DNA from: Gammaproteobacteria bacterium | GTDB lineage: Bacteria > Pseudomonadota > Gammaproteobacteria > PS1 > Pseudothioglobaceae | Assembly (NCBI GenBank): GCA_024280535.1 | Contig: JAJRPY010000120.1 | Coordinates: 1-5,871 of the forward strand | Reading direction: 5' to 3' | Length of the DNA: 5,871 nt | Shown: positions 1 to 5,843 of the stretch, piece after piece | How the letters are laid out: each line of letters starts with the position of its first letter | How positions within the stretch are numbered: the first letter of the stretch is position 1 | Translations under genes and position numbers: made by a program | The notes under the pieces: model-generated | What the model was told of the DNA's origin: nothing | What the model saw: the letters and a program-made list of their open reading frames with translations, nothing else | Database searches by the model: none

Positions 1-495
1 AAGATTACCAACATTTTCGATAAATAAAATACTGTCTTCTTCCATGTTTAAAGATTCAAAAGTATGTCCGACCATGTGGGCATCTAAATGGCAGCCCTTG
101 CCAGTGTTGATTTGTATTGCTTCAACACCTGTTTGTTGGATTCTATCAGCATCTTGAGTGGTTTGCTGATCGCCTTCAATCACTTTAAGGCTAAGTTCGT
201 CTTTTAAATATAGCAAACTGGTTTCTAAGATTGAGGTTTTTCCTGAACCAGGACTGGAAACTAAATTAAGTGCCAAAATGCCTTTTTTTAAGAAAAAAGC
301 GCGATTTTCATGGGCATACTGGTTGTTTTTAGACAAAATGTCCATTTCTACTTGGATGATTTTTTGCTGACTCATGCCCGCAATGTTTAGTCCTGCATCG
401 CCTTTGCCATAATGGTGTTGATGAGGGTGGTCGTGTTCATGATGATGGCTCTCATCATGAGTGTGTGTTTCGTTACATCCGCATACTGTGCACAT
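1..495 (-). CDS. hypB: Hydrogenase nickel incorporation GTPase HypB (C-terminus cut off by window edge)
   Basis: HypB is a cytoplasmic SIMIBI-class GTPase that works with HypA to insert nickel into the hydrogenase large subunit. Reading the minus strand from the ATG at 495 gives 165 open codons up to base 1, so the C-terminal part (roughly 40% or more of a usual HypB) is missing. The N-terminus has the high-affinity nickel motif MCTVCGC (residues 1-7). A histidine-rich stretch follows, with ten His between residues 11 and 28. The P-loop SSPGSGKT lies at 80-87. The conserved blocks [13 protein letters not shown] (107-119) and [14 protein letters not shown] (128-141) contain the metal-site Cys and His of the G domain. 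The open frame ends in LFIENVGNL, the start of the switch/Walker B region. An AAGGAG Shine-Dalgarno at 502-507 sits inside the end of hypA, and only 3 bases separate the two genes. Identification is firm; the partial state is due to the window edge. Confidence 0.97.
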   Translation of the reverse strand, partial: MCTVCGCNETHTHDESHHHEHDHPHQHHYGKGDAGLNIAGMSQQKIIQVEMDILSKNNQYAHENRAFFLKKGILALNLVSSPGSGKTSILETSLLYLKDELSLKVIEGDQQTTQDADRIQQTGVEAIQINTGKGCHLDAHMVGHTFESLNMEEDSILFIENVGNL

Positions 496-498
496 AAA

Positions 499-843
499 TT
501 ACTCCTTAATTGATATTTGTTTAATTTTTAATTCTTCGCCACCCGTAACGGTTAATTGGCTGGAATCACATAGTGGGCAAGTGTCGTATCTTTGCTTGAC
601 CACCACCGTTTTATCACAACTAAAACACCAAGCACTCGCCTGTGTTTGTATAATTTCTAATTCAGCCCCATCAGCAATACTGGCGCGAACTGCCACCTCA
701 AAACTAAATTCCAGCGCGCTAACCTCAACTCCTGAAAAAGGCCCTATTTCCAGCCAAACTTTGTTAATTGCCTTGTAGTTATTTGCTTTGGCGCTGGCTT
801 CTAAAGAGTCAACAATACTCATACAGATACTCATTTCATGCAT
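499..843 (-). CDS. hypA: Hydrogenase maturation nickel metallochaperone HypA
   Basis: HypA is a small cytoplasmic metallochaperone that binds nickel at its N-terminus and structural zinc in a central domain, and hands nickel to the large subunit together with HypB. The product is 114 residues, the normal family length. It begins MHEMSICMSI, matching the family MHE signature in which His2 is the nickel ligand. A TTG codon lies directly before this ATG; the ATG is chosen because nickel binding needs MHE at the true N-terminus. Two zinc-binding CxxC pairs are present at C73/C76 and C89/C92. The C-terminal GGEELKIKQISIK resembles the usual family ending. The start overlaps the end of hupK by 8 bases, and a good Shine-Dalgarno precedes it, so translation is probably coupled. 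The name hypA rather than hybF follows from the hup-hyp gene order. Confidence 0.96.
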   Translation of the reverse strand: MHEMSICMSIVDSLEASAKANNYKAINKVWLEIGPFSGVEVSALEFSFEVAVRASIADGAELEIIQTQASAWCFSCDKTVVVKQRYDTCPLCDSSQLTVTGGEELKIKQISIKE

Positions 844-2008
844 CAACCACCTCTATTTTATAGCCAACACAAGGGTCAATTGCATTAACCAGCAGGGTTA
901 TTTTATGGGTTAAGTCTTGCTTGCTACTAACATTCAGTGTTTGAATCATTTGTTTTAATACGCCGTGAGGGTGAAAATTCCATTGTGTTGGCGAGAGTAT
1001 TTGATACGCCTTAACTTGATCCCCCTGAATGCTTAAAGAATGTATGAGCTTTCCACGTGCCGCTTCAACTTCAATAATAGCGTGATTAATGTTGGTAGCA
1101 GGTTTGATATCATAGTGAATATCTTCAGCATAAATTTGCCCATAATCACTCTTTATATGCCTCATTAATTCAAATATTTCCAATAATTGAGCGGCAGATC
1201 TAGCCAATAATCCAGTACCATATTTAGCGACTAATTGCTGAATTAAAGGCTGATTTATTTGTCTGGCATAGGGTGTGGTTTCATAACAAATTCTGTTATA
1301 AGAGGGCTGAGCAATAAAAGTATCGTTACTGAGTAATATTGTCATCTCTTCTGTTGTTATGTTTGGCAAAAACTGAGTGTTAGTATTGCCTAAATCGCTG
1401 AATTTGGATTGTTGTATGTGGTGTAGAAATAGCGCACAATCGCTATCTTGGGTTTTTATCCAATAGTCAAAGTTATGGCTACTATCCAAGACTGTTTCGG
1501 CGTTAAACTGTGTTCCAATCAAGGTGAGTGTTAATTGTGCCTCTAGTTTTTCCACTAAATCTTTAATGCAGGAAAAGGCGCGCAATATTTTGTCTGTCAA
1601 AGACAAGGTGTTGCCTGTTAAAAATAAAATGCCATTGATTTCTTTTAGTGTGGCAAGTAAATCAATCATATTTTTATTTATTTTTTGATTGTTGTCTATA
1701 CGCCATTTTGAGGCAATACTAAAACAGTGCTCCCGAATGGTTTCTAAGTCTAATAATAGCTGATAAGCCAGTATTTCATTTGCACTCAGAGAAATTATCT
1801 GGCACTTATCCAATAAACGCAAAAAAGCAAATCGATGGGCGGTGTTACATAGTTGGTACAAGGCATCTAGTGTTGTTGCCACTTTTTGCACGGGTTGATT
1901 GAGGAATAATTGGGGAATGTGTAACGGGCGTGATGAAGCAATCAATACTTCTTTAACAAGACTGGCATTGGTGCTTACTTTGATTGTAATTTCCCCTTCA
2001 AGCGGCAT
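836..2008 (-). CDS. hupK: Hydrogenase maturation protein HupK (degenerate large-subunit paralogue)
   Basis: This 390-residue protein resembles the [NiFe] hydrogenase large subunit but is shorter and has lost catalytic ligands, as expected for HupK. HupK is thought to be a scaffold on which the Fe(CN)2CO group is handled before transfer to HupL. Seen in the sequence: LYQLCNTAHRFAFLR (50-64) corresponds to the large-subunit CxxCxxxH region but retains a single Cys (C54) and His58; ETTPYAR at 243-249; EVEAARGKLIHSLSIQGDQV at 313-332; and LSPTQWNFHPHG at 338-349, which parallels the large-subunit EAPRG...P(T)TWN segment. The C-terminus has DPC at 378-380, but Tyr383 and Glu386 replace the second Cys and final His of DPCxxCxxH. 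Only four residues follow, so there is no peptide for HupD to cleave. The start codon overlaps the hupJ stop by one base (TAATG). Family assignment is good; the biochemical role is known mainly from Rhizobium and related systems. Confidence 0.88.
   Translation of the reverse strand: MPLEGEITIKVSTNASLVKEVLIASSRPLHIPQLFLNQPVQKVATTLDALYQLCNTAHRFAFLRLLDKCQIISLSANEILAYQLLLDLETIREHCFSIASKWRIDNNQKINKNMIDLLATLKEINGILFLTGNTLSLTDKILRAFSCIKDLVEKLEAQLTLTLIGTQFNAETVLDSSHNFDYWIKTQDSDCALFLHHIQQSKFSDLGNTNTQFLPNITTEEMTILLSNDTFIAQPSYNRICYETTPYARQINQPLIQQLVAKYGTGLLARSAAQLLEIFELMRHIKSDYGQIYAEDIHYDIKPATNINHAIIEVEAARGKLIHSLSIQGDQVKAYQILSPTQWNFHPHGVLKQMIQTLNVSSKQDLTHKITLLVNAIDPCVGYKIEVVDA
847..854 (-). promoter_or_regulatory. 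Shine-Dalgarno for hypA
   Basis: AGAGGTGG on the minus strand lies inside the hupK 3' end, 3 bases before the hypA ATG at 843. The close spacing might favour either this ATG or another nearby codon, but the product must begin MHE to be a nickel-binding HypA, which fixes the ATG at 843. Confidence 0.65.
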
Positions 2009-2538
2009 TACAAACCTCCTGCACTGGCTTTTCCGCGAAGAAAATCTCTTCTTGAGGCAACGCTGTTAAGTAGGGCGTGGTCTTTTATACTCTGCTGCTT
2101 TTGTTGCTCTTCTTTTTGGGCTTTTTTAAAATCGTCACTGTGTAACAATTGTGCCATAATTGCCTCGGCTGTTTCAACAGCTTGTGCTTGGGTGCTAAAA
2201 TCAAACATTGGTGAAAACAGGGAGCAAGTTAAATAAACGCCAAATTCATCGTCTAACTGGGTTAGAAAAGAATATTCGCCATCTGGAAATAATATATTGG
2301 CAGTTTGACCAACTCTTGATTTTTGCTGCATGGTTGTTTTTGGCAATAAAACAAGATTCATAAACCAAGGTGTAATTAATACCCCGACTGCTGAGGCAAA
2401 TTCACTGTTATCTTCGCCCCAGTCAACAAAACCCACCGTTTCCACTGCCAGTTTGTTGTTCAAAATAGGGACATTGCTCATTTTGTACGTATGCACATAT
2501 TGGTAATGAGTTTTTAAGCGTTTAACGTTATTATCCAT
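2008..2538 (-). CDS. hupJ: [NiFe] hydrogenase assembly chaperone HupJ (HybE family)
   Basis: HupJ belongs to the HybE family of cytoplasmic chaperones that act in hydrogenase subunit assembly and quality control before Tat export. Family signs are MSNVPILNNKLAVETVGF (residues 20-37 from the ATG), the very characteristic GVLITPWFMNLVLLP at 52-66, FPDGEYSFL at 84-92, and SPMFDFSTQAQAVETAEAIM at 109-128. A Lys/Gln-rich, probably helical stretch follows at about 135-155. The protein ends with SRRDFLRG, which looks like a twin-arginine motif but lies at the C-terminus. Two starts are possible. ATG at 2538 gives 176 residues. GTG at 2547 gives 179 and overlaps the hupI stop (TAGTG). Neither has an ideally spaced Shine-Dalgarno: an AGGGG lies 12 bases before the GTG. 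Both starts keep all conserved parts; ATG is preferred as the commoner codon. hupK follows with a one-base overlap. Confidence 0.9.
   Translation of the reverse strand: MDNNVKRLKTHYQYVHTYKMSNVPILNNKLAVETVGFVDWGEDNSEFASAVGVLITPWFMNLVLLPKTTMQQKSRVGQTANILFPDGEYSFLTQLDDEFGVYLTCSLFSPMFDFSTQAQAVETAEAIMAQLLHSDDFKKAQKEEQQKQQSIKDHALLNSVASRRDFLRGKASAGGL
2015..2020 (-). promoter_or_regulatory. Shine-Dalgarno for hupK
   Basis: A perfect AGGAGG on the minus strand lies 6 bases before the hupK ATG. It is embedded in the last codons of hupJ, which encode Gly-Gly-Leu, so the end of hupJ also serves as the hupK start signal next to the TAATG junction. This is the strongest ribosome binding site in the window and supports the ATG at 2008. 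Confidence 0.85.
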
Positions 2539-2546
2539 ACCCGTCA

Positions 2547-2774
2547 CTATAAAATATCGCCCCTGTCAATAACCATAAATTGGTCCATAAACCCATCACA
2601 ATTTGGACAATGCCAATATTCTGGCAACTGGGTAAACGCTGTATTTTTTGCTATTTGCCAATAATCATCACCTTGTTCGGGCTGATACACATAATGGCAA
2701 ATTTTGCACTCCATGCAGGCATCATCGGATATTTTCTCGCCATCTCCTAAATAACTACCCTCAAAAGTCTTCAT
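2547..2774 (-). CDS. hupI: Hydrogenase-associated rubredoxin HupI
   Basis: HupI is a small cytoplasmic rubredoxin that holds one iron in a Cys4 site. In hup systems it is needed for full hydrogenase activity under oxygen, probably by protecting or assisting small-subunit iron-sulfur maturation. The product is 75 residues, longer than free rubredoxins (about 52-55) because of an N-terminal extension of about 20 residues (MKTFEGSYLGDGEKISDDAC). The core MECKICHYVYQPEQGDDYWQ has C23 and C26, and PEYWHCPNCD has C56 and C59, giving the two CxxC knuckles. A fifth Cys, C20, lies just before the core. The start ATG overlaps the hupH stop in an ATGA junction. No well-placed Shine-Dalgarno is visible (AAAGGA is about 15 bases upstream), so initiation probably depends on coupling to hupH. 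Confidence 0.95.
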   Translation of the reverse strand: MKTFEGSYLGDGEKISDDACMECKICHYVYQPEQGDDYWQIAKNTAFTQLPEYWHCPNCDGFMDQFMVIDRGDIL

Positions 2775-3640
2775 AATTCGTCGCTAAATTCCTTTAATCG
2801 CTCGGTGCTATCTTGTATATCTTCCGGAGCAGCACAGGCAACAATAGGAATATTTGTAATTTCAATCGTGCTGAGAATTTCGTTATCAGTGGAATTAAAA
2901 TATTTCACCCACCAAATAGCGCTAATCCCTGTTGAGGTAATACGACAATTGCCGTAGCCTCTTGATAATATAACCGTATCACCCAATCCTAGTACATTAT
3001 TGATGGCAGTTAAATCTTCCTCCGTATGGGGTAATAGCGTTAAATTAATGGCATCTGGTAGAATGTTTGATACCTCGTATTCTTGTCTTTTATCCTTTAA
3101 CTCGGTCAAAATAGCAGGGGCATTGATCACACTTTCTGGCAATAGGGCGCTATCAAAAAAGATTTGACTGGATTTGTGCTGATTGAGCGTTACAACCGCT
3201 TCTGGAATATCACCCACCTCAATACAATCACTGATTAGCCGATTTTCAAGGTCAACAATTGTAATTCGCCAAAGCCCTGTAAAAATAGACTCTTGAATAT
3301 TAATCGTTTGCTCTTTTTGGTTGATAATAGCACTGACTTCACCTTCGCCCAATAGGGTATTAAGATAGGCTAAATTATCCTCATCCAAGCCCTGAACCAC
3401 AAAAGACAAATTGGCGTTTTCGACCTTATAATTAAGCATTTTTGTATGAATATGCTCCAAAAACGCTTTGCACTGGGATAAATCATGGCTTTCGTCCCAT
3501 TCGTAAATTTTGCTATTCACATCAAAAGTGGACATTTCTGTGGGCATTTCCATATAGGCTAATTTATCCTCCTCGGTAACAGTTTGCGAACCTGCACCTA
3601 ACAAACTTGTTGGGATGGGTGGAATTGGTATTGATGACAT
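2771..3640 (-). CDS. hupH: Hydrogenase expression/formation protein HupH (HyaF family)
   Basis: HupH is a cytoplasmic accessory protein, homologous to E. coli HyaF, implicated in maturation of the iron-sulfur small subunit; its biochemical activity is not settled. The product is 289 residues, near the usual family size. It opens with a proline-rich stretch, IPIPPIPTSLLGAGS (4-18), as is typical. Family blocks are LLGEGEVSAII (96-106), IQESIFTGLWRITI (115-128), IEVGDIP (140-146), LPHTEEDLTAINNVLGLGDTVILSRGYGNCRITST (203-237), WWVKYFNS (243-250) and IEITNIPIVACAAPEDIQDSTERLKE (259-284). Two parts, about 78-146 and 198-265, look like diverged copies of one unit. An AGGAG Shine-Dalgarno at 3648-3652 overlaps the hupG stop codon, and 10 bases separate the two genes. 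The 3' end overlaps hupI by 4 bases. Confidence 0.94.
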   Translation of the reverse strand: MSSIPIPPIPTSLLGAGSQTVTEEDKLAYMEMPTEMSTFDVNSKIYEWDESHDLSQCKAFLEHIHTKMLNYKVENANLSFVVQGLDEDNLAYLNTLLGEGEVSAIINQKEQTINIQESIFTGLWRITIVDLENRLISDCIEVGDIPEAVVTLNQHKSSQIFFDSALLPESVINAPAILTELKDKRQEYEVSNILPDAINLTLLPHTEEDLTAINNVLGLGDTVILSRGYGNCRITSTGISAIWWVKYFNSTDNEILSTIEITNIPIVACAAPEDIQDSTERLKEFSDEL

Positions 3641-3647
3641 ATTAATT

Positions 3648-3652
3648 CTCCT
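3648..3652 (-). promoter_or_regulatory. Shine-Dalgarno for hupH overlapping the hupG stop
   Basis: AGGAG on the minus strand lies 7 bases before the hupH ATG at 3640, and its first two bases are the last two bases of the hupG TAG stop codon. Termination on hupG would place a ribosome right at the hupH initiation site. Confidence 0.75.
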
Positions 3653-4058
3653 AGTTTTGGGTCAATTCTATGTTGGCAGGCGCTGATGTTGGCTCAGATA
3701 GCATCAATTTTTGGATTTGATGCATGTAATCATCCCAATCTTGTACTTTGGAAATAGTGCCTAAAAAGCCACCGTCTTTGAAAAACACCAAAGAAGGCCA
3801 GGTGGTAAAGCCATAATGACGCTGAATCTTCATTTCATCATCACGACTAATGATAGCAGGCATAATTTTATTGCTAAAAGCCGAGATAAGTTCTGGCAGA
3901 ATGACTGCAACATCCAGACTTTCTGGAAATAGCTTGGCATCATTGCAAAAAAACAAAACGCTATAATGATGCTGATTGATAAAACCATCCACTTCATCTG
4001 CTGATAATAATGGGTACTGATTGTGGTCAATCAGTTGTTGTATTAACGCTGGAAACAT
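3651..4058 (-). CDS. hupG: Hydrogenase accessory protein HupG (HyaE family, thioredoxin-like fold)
   Basis: HupG is homologous to E. coli HyaE, a thioredoxin-fold chaperone reported to bind the Tat signal peptide of the hydrogenase small subunit before export. The 135-residue product is the normal length. Thioredoxin-like features are a beta strand HYSVLFFC (31-38), IMPAIISRDDEMKIQRHYGF (65-84), then TTWPSLVFFKDGGFLGTISKVQDWDDYMHQI (85-115), where Trp87-Pro88 occupies the cis-proline position. The redox CxxC is absent: the strand is followed by CNDAKLFPES, with a single Cys38 and no partner. This fits a chaperone without disulfide chemistry, as in the family. An AAGGAG Shine-Dalgarno lies at 4065-4070 in the last codons of hupF, and 3 bases separate the two genes. 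Confidence 0.93.
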   Translation of the reverse strand: MFPALIQQLIDHNQYPLLSADEVDGFINQHHYSVLFFCNDAKLFPESLDVAVILPELISAFSNKIMPAIISRDDEMKIQRHYGFTTWPSLVFFKDGGFLGTISKVQDWDDYMHQIQKLMLSEPTSAPANIELTQN

Positions 4059-4061
4059 AAA

Positions 4062-4367
4062 CTACTCCTTGTTTAAAAATGGGTTAATCGGCTCTCGGTC
4101 AATTAAATCGCCAAATAATTGCTGTATTTTGTCTTCTTGTCCGCCAATCGCAGCCAGTGAAACGGCTGTTAATGCAGCATCAATTTCTTTTGCCTTGCTG
4201 GCTGAAATAACTTCTCTGGCAGCATCAATAAAAACCAATACCCAAGTGCCTGTTATTTGCGCGCCAACTAATTGCATATTAATGGTTTTATTAACGCCAT
4301 TATCTTGGCAAGTTGCAAAAGTATCGCTCATACAATCGACAACTTGCATAGGGATGCCAATACACAT
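4062..4367 (-). CDS. hupF: HypC-family hydrogenase chaperone HupF
   Basis: HupF is a paralogue of HypC that binds the hydrogenase large-subunit precursor. In Rhizobium it is reported to stabilise HupL during maturation when oxygen is present. The 101-residue product starts MCIGIPMQVVD, with the essential Cys2 and the family MCxGIPxxV signature, followed by a HypC-like beta barrel (GTWVLVFIDAAREVIS, 40-55). It is longer than typical HypC (about 75-90 residues). The extra tail LFGDLIDREPINPFL (84-98) resembles the C-terminal extension that separates HupF from HypC, which with the gene order supports hupF. The ATG follows the hupD stop with no gap (TAAATG), and a GAGGG Shine-Dalgarno at 4375-4379 lies within hupD. 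A separate hypC would be expected further downstream, beyond hypB. Confidence 0.93.
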   Translation of the reverse strand: MCIGIPMQVVDCMSDTFATCQDNGVNKTINMQLVGAQITGTWVLVFIDAAREVISASKAKEIDAALTAVSLAAIGGQEDKIQQLFGDLIDREPINPFLNKE

Positions 4368-5063
4368 TTACTCGCCCTCGAAATGTTTTCTGCCATCCAC
4401 AAAAACATTGGTATTGCAATTGGCATCAACTAATTCACGTTGTCTTTGCTCAAAAGCAGCATCAAACAAAACCCGACCATCGCCTTGCCTACAGGCCAGT
4501 GCCTCAGAAGGGCGGTTGCGCTCATAATCACTTAATCCAATGGTTGGGCTATTAACACCATCATATTGTGCCAATGGCGTTGTGCGTTTTTGATACTTAA
4601 CACCATGACCATCAAGATATTTTAGGCATTCTTCAATAGCAGGCTGTATTTTCGCTTTTACTTCATCACGCAAACTGCCACCAAAATCTTCCAATTCGAC
4701 GGGCTGGACGCCAATTAAGAAAATATGCGCTGGTGTTTCGCCTGTTAATTCAGCTGTGGACAGTACCTCTTGAAAGCCAGTTTGATGCAAACTCATCTTT
4801 TTTGCCCCCATAAATTTAGGCACATCAGCATCGTGGATAAGCTTCATAGTACCTGGTTTTAAACCATAATCAATGGCATCAAACACAATCAACAAATCAC
4901 AAACCTGCACATGTTGAATTAAATAAAGCCCTTGCGTGCCGCCATCCATTAGTACAACCTCTTGCTCAAACTCATACTGCTGGTTAATTGCCTCAACGGT
5001 ACGAACGCCAAAACCCTCGTCTGCCCATAAAATATTGCCAACCCCCAATATTAAAACTTTCAT
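4368..5063 (-). CDS. hupD: Hydrogenase maturation endopeptidase HupD (HyaD/HybD family)
   Basis: HupD is the cytoplasmic protease that removes the C-terminal peptide of the large subunit after nickel insertion, locking the active site. The N-terminal domain begins MKVLILGVGNILWADEGFGVRTVE. The three nickel-sensing ligands described for E. coli HybD are present at the same residue numbers: Glu16, Asp62 (in FDAIDYG) and His93 (in SLHQTG). Other family blocks are MDGGTQGL (39-46) and LIGVQPVELEDFGGSL (116-131). The protein is 231 residues, clearly longer than HybD (164) or HyaD (about 195). A polar tail from about residue 158 contains the segment YERNRPSEALACRQGDGRVL. Similar tails occur in some HupD proteins, so this is not a fusion with a known domain. 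A GAGG Shine-Dalgarno lies at 5071-5074, and 36 bases separate it from hupC. Confidence 0.95.
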   Translation of the reverse strand: MKVLILGVGNILWADEGFGVRTVEAINQQYEFEQEVVLMDGGTQGLYLIQHVQVCDLLIVFDAIDYGLKPGTMKLIHDADVPKFMGAKKMSLHQTGFQEVLSTAELTGETPAHIFLIGVQPVELEDFGGSLRDEVKAKIQPAIEECLKYLDGHGVKYQKRTTPLAQYDGVNSPTIGLSDYERNRPSEALACRQGDGRVLFDAAFEQRQRELVDANCNTNVFVDGRKHFEGE

Positions 5064-5099
5064 TAATCAACCTCAAAAACAATTACATTTAAACAACAA

Positions 5100-5831
5100 T
5101 TATCTACGGTCATCTTTCCAAGTTCTCCAACCATTAATCATCGTACTAACCAACGATTGCCTAGACATAATATCCTCTCTCACAGCGGCATAAATATGAA
5201 TCATCACAAAGGTAAGAATAAACCACATACCTAAATGATGCCAAGTATGCACATCCTGACTTTGCCCAAAGAGTGGAATCAGCCATCCGGCAAATGCATC
5301 ATACCACCAAGAGTCCATACCCTGACCTTCGGCATACAGAGCAAATCCAGTCAATATCATAAAAATAGAGCCTGTTACGAACATCAAAAACATCAGCAAG
5401 GATGCCATCGGATTATGACCGACATATTTTTTAGGCTCCTTTTCCAAGAAGGCATACCAGCGCGCCTCGTGCCACACCTCTACCCACCATGCTTTATTGA
5501 ATAATGGTGGCAAAAACAACTGCTTAGCATGCCCATTGCCAACAAATGCCCAATAAATCCTACCAATCATCCCAATGGCAAATATATAGGCTGCTACAAA
5601 ATGAAAGAAACGTACATACCCCATCACATAGAAATCACTCGCTTCACCCGACATACTGGGTAATGGCGAACCAATAAGATAGCCAGTAATTGCCAATACA
5701 GTAATGGCACCCGCATTGACCCAATGCCATAATCGCACAGGCGCTTCATATACATAAACTGCCTCTACAGTTGACTCAATGCCCGATGAATTTAAATCAC
5801 CAATGGCACTTTTCATTTTATTTATGCTCAT
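5100..5831 (-). CDS. hupC: Ni/Fe-hydrogenase b-type cytochrome subunit HupC (HyaC family)
   Basis: HupC is the integral membrane di-heme cytochrome b that anchors the HupSL dimer at the periplasmic face and passes electrons from H2 oxidation to quinone. The 243-residue product shows four hydrophobic segments at about 37-55, 73-95, 143-166 and 200-219. Candidate heme histidines are His36 (RLWHWVNA), His77 (RFFHFVAAY), His198/His199 (HTWHHLGMW) and His212 (MIHIYAAVREDIMSRQ); the last segment is a strong HyaC/HupC signature. GHNPMAS at 138-144 is also conserved in the family. The N-terminal tail of about 25 residues is polar. The ATG at 5831 is preferred over an in-frame ATG at 5816 because AAGGAG sits 6 bases upstream of it. 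hupL is expected immediately to the right, outside the window. Confidence 0.96.
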   Translation of the reverse strand: MSINKMKSAIGDLNSSGIESTVEAVYVYEAPVRLWHWVNAGAITVLAITGYLIGSPLPSMSGEASDFYVMGYVRFFHFVAAYIFAIGMIGRIYWAFVGNGHAKQLFLPPLFNKAWWVEVWHEARWYAFLEKEPKKYVGHNPMASLLMFLMFVTGSIFMILTGFALYAEGQGMDSWWYDAFAGWLIPLFGQSQDVHTWHHLGMWFILTFVMIHIYAAVREDIMSRQSLVSTMINGWRTWKDDRR

Positions 5832-5837
5832 AACTCA

Positions 5838-5843
5838 CTCCTT
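5838..5843 (-). promoter_or_regulatory. Shine-Dalgarno for hupC
   Basis: AAGGAG on the minus strand sits 6 bases before the ATG at 5831. It decides the hupC start in favour of this codon over the in-frame ATG at 5816. Confidence 0.8.

Noticed and set aside
461..778. Plus-strand open frame of 105 residues opposite hypA/hypB
   Set aside because: It lies antisense to two clearly identified genes, shows no recognisable domain, and its composition is that of a reverse-complement shadow.
3830..4030. Minus-strand hydrophobic small open frame of 66 residues inside hupG
   Set aside because: It is an alternative frame wholly within hupG, with no ribosome binding evidence. The apparent membrane segment arises from frame-shifted codons.
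4021..4527. Plus-strand open frame of 168 residues opposite hupF/hupD
   Set aside because: Antisense to well-supported genes with intact catalytic motifs; Ser/Ala/Cys-rich translation without family features.
5064..5099. The 36-base gap between hupC and hupD as a promoter or hairpin
   Set aside because: It is AT-rich, contains only the hupD Shine-Dalgarno and shows no -35/-10 pair or inverted repeat.
4936..5193. Plus-strand open frame of 85 residues spanning the hupC-hupD gap
   Set aside because: Overlaps both genes antisense, no Shine-Dalgarno or recognisable protein features.
5235..5504. Plus-strand open frame of 89 residues opposite hupC
   Set aside because: Shadow of the hupC coding frame; no domain.
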